DNA of 25,000 nt from Dipetalonema caudispina. Lineage: Eukaryota; Nematoda; Chromadorea; Rhabditida; Onchocercidae. The notes below the pieces were generated by a model that was not told where the DNA came from, searched no databases, and saw only the letters and a program-made list of their open reading frames with translations. This document shows, piece by piece, positions 10,498 through 19,169 of this stretch (positions within the stretch are counted from its first letter, which is position 1; every line of letters begins with the position of its first letter). The stretch lies in assembly GCA_013365325.1 (NCBI GenBank), contig JABVXV010000561.1, positions 1 to 25,000 on the forward strand. Reading direction: 5' to 3'. The position numbers and the translations under genes were made by a program.

Positions 10498-13400
10498 ATG
10501 GATGTTAAAACATTGATGAATGTGGCTTCCGATGCCGTGTAACAGTGCTGAATATATTTCTGTTCCAGGTGGTATTCTTTCCTCATTTTTAAGTTGGTTA
10601 AATCATTCTGTTAATCGTGATTGATAATCGATCGGTCATTTTAAACCCTTAACTTGTTTGTGTTGCAGTTCACAAAAAGTTGGTCATCAAGTTGTTGGGA
10701 GTTTGTAGAGATTATTTTTAATGGTTGGATGTATGGGAACAATAAACATAATTTTTCAGGTAGTGCTGAATGCATCAGTGATTTGGTTGCAAAGGAAAGC
10801 ATTGCTGAAGGTAAACAATAACTTGAAAATAATCGTTTTATCTCAAGACTTGTCTAATGAATGAAGTAATATCAGTGGCAGCAATTCTCAGATTACCTAT
10901 TTCGGTTCTTTTTCTCGTCTCAAAACAAATTCTAGGATTATACTGTATAGGATTATTTGCAGGTGTGGGGAATGATAAATGGGCAGAAAAATTTTTCCAA
11001 AAATTTATTGATAATTTGAATATGCGCTCACTCATTGCGTCGCTTGTGTTGTCTGTGCTGCTGCTGAATTTCGATTCCTTTTGGTATGTCATAAATCTTT
11101 TTCATTGAATAGTGAGATTTCATCTAGAGCTTTAACTTTTTTTTGTTTTAGTAATTCGAATGGTCAGTTGAGTCAGCGGGAATCAGCTCCACCGAGACCA
11201 TTTTTCCCACCCAGTTCGAAGAAATATCTTGTTGATTATTATACTGGTAATGATGCAGAACCAGAGAATCTGTTATGTAACTCTGAAATTGTTGTTGTTA
11301 TGTATTATGCGCCATGGAGCAGGAGATGCACAAGAACACGTGTAATCTTCGAGAATGTTGCGAAAAGTTTAAGCGCGTCTTCTGATGTAAGCTTTTTCGT
11401 TACTGCTAATGTTCCCTTCCCTACGTAATTTAAAAACATCAAACTTTGCAACATTGCTATTAACGTTTTCCTTCTTGGAAATGCAATTTCACAGAGTTAG
11501 GTCAATAAAAAAGGCTTTTTGCCGTGGCAGTTCAGCACTCTTGTCACTTCTTATCAAACACTCGAAGCCTATTGGTTTATTTCCTTTTCCTGGTCTTAGG
11601 AGTAAAGAATTGATCGACCTACTAATTCATCAAATATTTAGTCATTGTTTTGTATACTGAAAAGTATAGTCCAATTTATACTTTTTGAATAGTCGAATCT
11701 TTCTTAAACAACTTTTTGGTACTATTTGAAAATTTGTTTTTAATATTTTTGTAGATATCATTCGCAGCAGTCAATTGTTTTTTTCCCCATGGAGAATGCA
11801 GAAAATCTCATAAAACCTACACATATCCAGTCATTGTCGCATATATCGGAAAACAGAGTTTAATGTATACTGGTTTATTGGCATCAGACTATATATACAG
11901 GTGAAGAATTTAGCCAATATGCATTTCCGTTTACTACAAAGTTTGATTTTTGTCTCATCGTCAATTTTACTTTTCATTTAGCTGTACTTTCAATCTACTC
12001 AACTGCTCAAATACTTGTTAATTTAGGTGGATATCACGTTTGCGGAACCCTATTCGTCGACTTATTACTCCGTTGGCGATGAAAAGCTTTCTCGATGAAT
12101 TTGATGATGCCGTCATTGCATTTTTCCATGCAGAGGTCAATTCTTTTCGTAATTTCCAAAATAATACAATTAGTTTCTTATCTTGTGATTTTGTAATACA
12201 TTAATTAGTTCACTCATACTTTTTTTCAGATGGCATTTGCTATATCATATGGATTTCAACAGTATATCAAAGCAGCATTAATTGTTTTCCAACGCCGTAT
12301 GTTTCCGTTCGTTGTCATGGGAAAATTATCTTTAGATTTTAGGAACTGTCAATTTGCAAGGATCCTTACCAATCTCCTTTTTCTTTTTCATGGTTACAGC
12401 TCATTACCTATTTCTGTTTATTTCGAAATCAGATTCCACTTCTTTTTGAGTCTTGTGAATTTACTTTAAGGACAAAAGTTTTGTTGAAAATTAAAAAGAA
12501 TTCCAATTTATCCAAATGAAATTTTCCTTTAACTCCAGTTCCTCAGTTCTGCTTTGCATATCCACATTGTTTTCCATATCTGATGCAGAGGGAGATGTGT
12601 TGGGATTGGAGATTCATGTACATTTTTATTGGCATATAAAATTACTGGAATATTTGCAGAAGATTTGCTGGATAAGGTTGGTTTCGCCGTTGTGACAAAT
12701 TCGAGCTTAGCAATGAGCGTAAATTCGTCACCAAAAGCATGGATTCAGCTGAGGTCTTGGAATCGTACTAGCATTTATAACGGATCAAATATGACTGCTT
12801 ATGAAATTTTCGAGTGGGTGAAAAACCAAGCACTTAAATCAAATGGTCTTCAGTGGATTAATCCAGGTTGTGATTTATTACCACACTTTCATTTCAAACT
12901 TTGAGGATTTCGATAGTCATTTTCTCAAAAGGTTTTTATTTCAGAAATGAATGGTATTGCAAAAAGTGAGGAGTTGCTGTCAGTTTTACAACATGGCGCA
13001 ACAGTTGTGGTCTTTGTAGATCGTCAAGTACTTTACCCCCACAGCTCGACAATTTCAGTGGTAAAACAGGTGAACTGAAATTTAGTAGATCTTGAAGAAA
13101 TATGAAAATCCTTGTTATGAACTGTAGAGCTATTGTTACTTACAAAACATCATTTCGTCGATACATTAGATGTTTTAGTCAAAAAAGGATGGTGTTGGTT
13201 TTTCATCTCTTTACCCCCTACTGAAAATTTAATTGGTAAGGTATTTTTTCAGTTAAACAAAAGGGAAGGGATCTTACAAATGGAGAATAAGTTTGTTGTT
13301 ACTGTCAGTATTTCGTTTACTGACCCTACTTGATGTTTAAATTCGAGATCTTGTAATCACTGTGCTCGAATCGATGTTGGATGTAGTAGTTGGGGAAATA

Positions 13401-16081
13401 TTTACCTCAACCATTCTCCACGGTATATTATTTCCAGACCATGATGGAATATTATGCATGCGGTGCAGACTTAACCAATGAAATGAAATCTAGATCAAAC
13501 AAACTTGATGCATTGGTTAATGAAAGAAATCGAATAATTACAATGAGCAGTCATAAATGCCAGAAAATCAATGCTCATATTATGGGGGTATTTTATCTTC
13601 ATTGGCATTAGTGAACTTCCAATTTTTTTATTGGGAAATGCATTTCTTTAATTTCGAGTATTTCTTTGGTTGACTCATCTGAGATGGAAATCCTTTCAGA
13701 TCCGAAAGTGTTGCATGGCCGAGAAAACTGCTTTGATGTCTCGTTGTTTCCAGTGTCGCTCCAAAGAAGGCATGAATTTTTCGGAAAGTGGAAGTTGCAG
13801 TCAACTTCCATTGTTCTTTTATGATACTTACTCATCATTGTTTCATATTGTCCCTTGTTTATCCGTCCTTTCGACCTTAAGTGAAGGTTTGTCCAACTCG
13901 AATTATTTTGTCAGTGAATAATAGCTGTACAAAAATGCAATGTACATTTGTACATTTATATTGCTATTTGTTGTAGTGAATATTGAAAAGACCGCCTTTA
14001 TTTTAAAAGAGTTGAGAATAGCAAGATCTTGAAAATGAGATCAAATATATTTTCAGAGCAGTTGATGAATGATTGCTGTGCACTCTTGATTTCGAAAAAT
14101 CAAAATTTGGGTATATCACAAAACAGATTTGAACAGTGTGCCAAATATAGGCTTGCTCGAGATCTTTATCATCATATTTCTGGTTCAGCTCCATCCACTT
14201 GTCACCCGTTTGATGCAACATCGGTCACGGGCCTTTCATGCAATAAAAATAATTCGCTACGGTTGGTGGGTCATCACTTCATTTTTCCCGTGCTGAGGAG
14301 CTTATTGTTCCAAGATTTTCGTTCTGTATTTGCGGTGCATTTTGCTATTTTGCATGCTTATCGGTCAGAACTTACACATGAAGGATGCAGTTTAGTTTAA
14401 CATTTTTGAAAAGCTAGTTTTTAACAGTTTTGATATGCCTCAAATTAGCTTGCAATGTATTGTTAAAGATTTAGGTTTATCGGTGTTGATGGTCGGTATG
14501 GTGATTATACACTAAGGCGATTGAGGAGACCATACAATGGACAGACGGTCGTATTGATTGTGGATTCGATTACTGAAAGAACTTTTTTTATGCAAGCCGA
14601 GTTTTCGAGGTAGGAAGGTTTCCTGCACGGTACTACATTTATCCTTCATTCAGATATGTTGTATGATATATAATTCTGATCTTTATGGTTTCACAAATCG
14701 CTCATTTTTTATGGTTCTAATATTTATAAATATAATGAGGTTAGAATACTGGATTTGGCTAACTTATTTGCTCATTTTCAAAGAATTTTTAGGCATACTT
14801 TCCGCGATTTTTTACGCGCATTTCACAGTGGCTCATTGGTGCCTCACGTAATTTCCCAAGCTTCACAGAAGGAATCGGAAAATTTGGCAAATGATAATTT
14901 GTCCGTCCTACCGAGTGCTAATGCAAAGTCGTTTAGAACGGATGTTGTGAGCATATTAGACTTTTTCATTCATTGCATTAATCGTTTTTTATTTTGCAGA
15001 AAGTTTTGCACTTGATAGATCTGATTTGGAAAATATCTTCGAACTTTCAAACCTGTCAGCTGACTCAAAATAATTTGAAAAATATGGGTGCATAGTAATG
15101 TATATCGTATTTTACAAATGTCTATTTTCAGAACTCATCTGAGGATGCTGTGATGTTCTTCTCTGGAGGAAATTGGCATGGACCAAGTGCTTCCGTAATT
15201 CATGTTTATCATTCAGTGGCCCACTACTTCCATCCGTTTCTTAAATCGATCAAATTTTATATGTATGATTTATTTTTTCGTACTCATTATGCATTTAGAA
15301 TTAATACTAGATGATTTATCTATTCTGCTTCTATTTCTATTTTCGAGATTGCTTTTAAACGAAGCTGTTACTACAAAGAAAGTGAGATTTTTTAGAATTG
15401 ATGTTTCGTCAAACGATTTACCCTGGCAGTTTCAAATGGATACATTGCCTGCAGTTTTGTTTTTTCCTGCAGGAAGGTCGGTATTGTTTTATATTAAAAT
15501 TGTTGGTCAGAACTTTCATAAAATTTTGTTGAAAGTTCGGTAGAAATTGCAGTAAATTCATTTGCTTGAATTTTCTTTTCAGTGAATAGTTGCATACTTT
15601 TCAGAAAATCGTCTTCGTCACGATTTCCAGCTTTAGTTCCACTTACGGTTCCAAATTTGATAGCTTTTATCGTAACGAGATGTCAGAGGGAGTTGCGGTG
15701 GCAGTTAGCCTTATCTTCTTGTTCACCATTATGTATTAAAAAGAACAGCCTACGTTTGCAAAGGATTGCCCTCATGATAAGGAACGATATCACATTACTG
15801 AGGTTGCTTGCGTCTTCCAGCTACGGACATTCTCATCTTTTTCAACATTTAATTGGAAGGTAACTTTCCGGGATGTTATTGTGAAGATCTAGGCTTTTAT
15901 GGTTTTATGAATATATGTATACTATCGATATCGTATACTTTTTTCTAATATAGTGGCTTTAGAGCAATGCTTGAAAAAGTTTTTGAAAACATTTTCTTCT
16001 TTTATCTTTTCCAGACGCTCTCAACAACTTCATTCCACACGGAGACTTCTGAAGGTATTATCGATGTCCAAATCCTCTTGA
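10498..16081 (+). CDS. thioredoxin domain-containing protein 11 orthologue
   Basis: Resembles vertebrate TXNDC11 (EFP1), an ER-membrane protein linked to DUOX maturation and ER-associated degradation. Exons: 10498-10536, 10669-10810, 10963-11083, 11152-11386, 11755-11900, 12027-12135, 12230-12296, 12660-12866, 12945-13069, 13438-13587, 13700-13886, 14057-14261, 14475-14609, 14793-14946, 15132-15262, 15348-15476, 15605-15859, 16015-16081; phases agree and give 867 residues. Layout: cytosolic N-terminus, a membrane segment at about 81-99, a first thioredoxin-like domain (YYAPWSRRC at 152-160, then [13 protein letters not shown] and the Pro-loop TYPV), a long middle region with RCFQCRS and VTGLSCNKN, and a second thioredoxin-like domain (GGNWHGPS at 686-693, [11 protein letters not shown], cis-Pro at 752 in [10 protein letters not shown]). 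A short Leu/Arg-rich helical tail ends the protein. Neither active site is CxxC. The first donor (GTGTAA) and the junction after 14946 are the weakest parts of the model. A shorter protein starting at the ATG at 11022 is possible, which would turn the membrane segment into a signal peptide. Confidence 0.92.
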
Positions 16082-16929
16082 TACCAACCAAGGTAATATC
16101 GCAAAAATCCATGTAGAATTTCGCGTCAACATTCATTCCTGAATTCCTGCTCAACCTTTTGATTTTGTCTGTAAAATTTTGCTTGTTGCATATGCTGTTT
16201 GTTCATAAAATCGTTAAAATGTTCATGGGGATCTTGGGTCACACGTACTTTGAAATAGGCGGGAAATTGAAGTTTATGAAATGTTTGGGGCCTAAACTTC
16301 CATTTTCTTCTCTTCCCTGAGGTAAAAATTAGATTACATGGATAAATTATGTTTTCTATTAATGCAGATATTTGAGGTAATCGAGCTTGTATGTTTTCTC
16401 ATGTGATAAGTACATGTATACTCATGTGATAAGTACGGGAAAGTATTTAAGAATTGGTGATTTTTGAAGCTTAAATTCGAACTTTCGGATATATTCCAAT
16501 GACCAACTTTATCAGCGAACCTCCTTTTCCTGTCATTTTTTAATCGTGATACGACGAATGAATTTAGTCCCGCTCTTGTTTGTTTGTTGATTTCCATTTT
16601 TGTGATCGATCAGTTTGTGATGTAATGTTATTGATTTGATTATATGCTGTAGATATTCGATTAGTATAGTGTGTAATGGGTAGGAAAGAGAAAAAATATA
16701 AATTTTTTGTGCACATCATTAACGGACAACGGTTTTTTCAAGAAATTTAAAATCCCAGCTGCTGAACTCGAATGTTTCACTAATCATTCGCTGGTGCCTT
16801 GCAATTTTAGTATAGCCGAACAATATTTTATATAGGATGATCATTTTGTTTTGTGAAAGCTTAACATGGATTGGATTACGCTGTGTTCAGTTGAGAATTT
16901 GGCTCGCTTCACTATTATTCTTTTGCCAG
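16082..16929. other. 3' flank of the TXNDC11-like gene, no firm gene
   Basis: Contains no clear AATAAA near the stop. Some short open stretches near 16677-16840 look protein-like, but they have no splice-consistent model that I trust. A minus-strand 87-codon frame at 16334-16597 shows no recognisable feature. Confidence 0.4.
16398..16436 (+). repeat. two perfect copies of a 16-base direct repeat
   Basis: CTCATGTGATAAGTAC occurs at 16398-16413 and again at 16421-16436, separated by seven bases. It could be a small slippage duplication or a pair of binding sites; nothing else supports a function. Confidence 0.85.
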
Positions 16930-18060
16930 TGTGATTATAGGCGTGTTACATTAGTAAACTACAACAACGATTTTCTAATTGCCTCACTCTGTAAAACATA
17001 AAGTTAGTAGCTGGACTTCAACAGATTATCGCGGTAATATCTTCCATTCTTCTCGAGTTCGAGTTAATTTTATTGTGCACTTATTTGATACTGTATTCGA
17101 TCTTGGGATAATTCAGCAAAGGTTGTTAAACATATGCACTTACAAGTTAATTTATTTCCGAAAAAAAAGGTGTTCAAATGGCGTGTATGTTATGATATGG
17201 AAAGTATTAAGGAATGGAACAAAACAACCGAAAGAAGTACAACAGGTTTTTAGTGTACCACATGGAGGTTTGTTACTCTACCATGCTACATATTAAATTC
17301 ATTAGGTAAAATCTCAAGTAAGTATCCTCTGGTGATTATAGTTATGAGAGAGTGATAGATTTCCATGTTATACATTTGTTAATTTGCGCTTCCTTCTGCT
17401 TTATTCCATTCATTTCTAAAAATTTGTAGCATAGTTGAGGAAGTTGGCAAAGTTGCGTTACAATAGTTAAAAGATGGCGTTGAGGACATATAAAAAAGGT
17501 ATAAAAAAGCCTTGCAAATGCAAATTTGAACAAAAGATATCTTATATATTCGCAAATTTCAAAGAGCACACAGTGTTGTTTACATATGTTAGCAAACACG
17601 TATATTGATACAATTCCAGAATAGAGCAGATTTCTTGTCCTATTAACGAGAGAAATACAATTTAAGTTAGCCTTCTCCTTCCTACTTCATTTCCTTTATT
17701 TTCCAAAAGTTATGTCGTAGTTCGGGAAAGAGCTTAAACAGCAGAAATGTTTATCGGATCTCCTTGAAATTTATTCCCCGCAATCTCTTAACAAATATAC
17801 ATTGACATCATGTTCCAAAGAAAAATTTCATTATTGAATTGATTAATGATTCGGTTAAGTGATGGTATACTACAGTGAAAGTGATGTTGGTTGTAGACGA
17901 TATTCATTTAACAAAATTGAGTAGTTTTAATTCATTAATATACAAAACGAAGCATCTGATCATGAAAAATGATCAAACAGTAGCTCTAGCTGACAGGATG
18001 CATCAATATGTGATTTTGCAGTCAATAAACGATCATCATCTTCCCTTTCAAGATCTATAA
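16930..18060 (+). CDS. candidate unrecognised gene, three linked exons
   Basis: Three stretches with matching splice signals and phases: 16930-16990 (acceptor TTTTGCCAG, donor T|GTAAAA), 17117-17245 (acceptor ATTCAG, donor ACAG|GTTTTT) and 17876-18060 (acceptor CTACAG, stop TAA). Joined they give 124 codons and a stop, with no internal stop and a mostly polar, charged composition. No family is recognised. The 5' end is open: an ATG at 16866 could supply it through a 40-base intron, or an exon upstream could. In AT-rich DNA, chains like this arise by chance, so this is a prompt for transcript evidence rather than a call. Confidence 0.22.
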
Positions 18061-18255
18061 AATCCAATCGTTTGATAGTAATACGTTTTCAGTATAGTTG
18101 ATACAGTTACTTACCTAGCTGTATCAAGAAATAAGTTGCCATCCGACTTCTTCCTTGGATGTGATTCAATGTAACAATCCAACCTGATAATAATGGCATT
18201 CTACAATGATTACATAACTGTCTCTACTGGTGCTATTGTGTGTCTGAAATGGAAA

Positions 18256-18362
18256 AAGTCGACAGTTGCGATAATGGTGACGATGGTATTGATGATAATG
18301 GCAATGTCGGTGAAAGAGACGATGATGTTGGCTGGAATGGGACTGAAATCGATTGGGGGCTT
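18256..18362 (+). repeat. GAT/GATG-rich low-complexity stretch
   Basis: Imperfect repeats of GATGATAATGG type. One frame reads as an Asp/Asn/Gly-rich peptide that ends at a TAG about 20 bases further on; the opposite strand reads as His-rich. Composition bias alone explains both, and there is no splice-supported gene here. Confidence 0.5.
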
Positions 18363-18549
18363 TTTGTTGCTTTGAAAGAGTAGCTTTAGTGGTGGCTAAA
18401 AACAGTGTATTTTTGCTAAATGTATACTTTCGGGTAGTTCGAATGTTTGTGTATGTATGTATGTGCCTCATATGGATGTCATCTAGTGATGTATGTCATT
18501 TTCTCGGTATGTCGTTGGAACAAATATAAGTAAAGTGATATTTTTATAG

Positions 18550-18661
18550 GTTGGTCGAGGAGAAATGAGTAGTAGCTGGAGAGGAGAGAGTACACCATAC
18601 ATACCATCGGTACCGTGGATAATAATGGCTGCACCTCGAACAGGAGCAGTAACCACATCAG
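18550..18661 (+). CDS. candidate exon of an unrecognised gene (possible first exon)
   Basis: Bounded by an acceptor (TTTTTATAG, ending 18549) and a donor at 18662 (GTATAT). Open throughout, with an ATG at 18565 and a Ser/Pro/Thr-flavoured reading that includes ESTPYIPSVPW and APRTGAVTTS. The acceptor 15 bases before the ATG would suit trans-splicing. The donor runs straight into a TATG/TG microsatellite. It exits in phase 1 and is compatible with the candidate exon at 19118. No domain recognised. Confidence 0.3.
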
Positions 18662-18727
18662 GTATATATGTATGTATGTATGTGTGTGTGTGTGTATGTG
18701 TATGTATGTATATGTGTATGTGTATGT
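18662..18727 (+). repeat. TATG/TG microsatellite
   Basis: Runs of TATG and TG units visible directly. It abuts the first copy of the 147-base direct repeat. Confidence 0.9.
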
Positions 18728-18871
18728 CACCGTTGGCAGCTCCGGTCTCGATCCAGAGTGGGAGAGGGGACTAACCGGGCAGCTTACACCTCTCCCCTTA
18801 TTCTGCTACACCCAATTTTTGAGGATTGTCAATGTGTTTTGAAAAGCATTTTTTCCTATTGTATATATCCC
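18725..18871 (+). repeat. direct repeat, copy 1 of 2
   Basis: About 147 bases starting TGTCACCGTTGGCAGCTCC and ending GTATATATCCC. It is nearly identical to 18917-19062, differing by scattered single-base changes. No coding capacity, terminal inverted repeats or transposase is seen; both copies are flanked on both sides by TA/TG microsatellite. Confidence 0.9.
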
Positions 18872-18873
18872 CA

Positions 18874-18875
<2 letters not shown>

Positions 18876-18914
<39 letters not shown>

Positions 18915-18916
18915 GG
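18876..18916 (+). repeat. TA microsatellite followed by TG
   Basis: Continuous TA dinucleotides to about 18907, then TGTGTGGG, linking the two copies of the direct repeat. Confidence 0.92.
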
Positions 18917-19062
18917 TGTCACCGTTAGCAGCTCCGGTCTCGACCCAGAGTGGGAGAGGGGACTGATGGGGCAGCTTACACTCTCCGCTTGTCCCGTTAC
19001 ACCCCATTTCTGAGGATTGTCAATGTGTTTTGAGAAGCATTTTTCCCTATTGTATATATCCC
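18917..19062 (+). repeat. direct repeat, copy 2 of 2
   Basis: Second copy of the unit at 18725-18871, offset by 192 bases. It shares the TGTCACCGTT start, the GTCTCGA(T/C)CCAGAGTGGG core, the GGATTGTCAATGTGTTTTG block and the TATATATCCC end. It is followed again by a TATG/TG run. Confidence 0.9.
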
Positions 19063-19066
19063 TACC

Positions 19067-19101
19067 ATATATGTATATGTGTGTGTGTGTGTGTGTGTGT
19101 G
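19067..19101 (+). repeat. TA/TG microsatellite
   Basis: ATATATGTATATG followed by a clean TG run of about 24 bases. It ends the repeat cluster that began at 18662. Confidence 0.9.
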
Positions 19102-19117
19102 CTTTCCAAATTGACAG

Positions 19118-19169
19118 TCGTCTCCTCATGGTTGAACTCCCCCGCATCCACTCCAACTCTCCAGTCGTT
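19118..19169 (+). CDS. candidate exon of an unrecognised gene
   Basis: Starts after CAG at 19115-19117 and ends at a donor (GTAACC) at 19170. In phase 1 it reads a Ser/Pro/Thr-rich peptide (SSWLNSPASTPTLQS), similar in flavour to the candidate exon at 18550-18661, whose phase it matches. It exits in phase 2, which suits the candidate exon at 21844. Only consensus and phase support it. Confidence 0.2.

Noticed and set aside
11409..11660. 83-codon + strand open frame
   Set aside because: Lies wholly in the intron between TXNDC11-like exons 11152-11386 and 11755-11900 and has no resemblance to the protein.
12539..12659. Possible extra exon after an acceptor (AACTCCAG) at 12531-12538
   Set aside because: It would join in phase but has no donor in a usable phase. 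Splicing 12296 directly to 12660 keeps the frame and matches the family's known alignment.
13608..13838. 76-codon - strand open frame
   Set aside because: Antisense to TXNDC11-like exon 13700-13886; no features of its own.
14558..14851. 97-codon + strand open frame
   Set aside because: Straddles exon ends and an intron of the TXNDC11-like gene in a different frame; a shadow.
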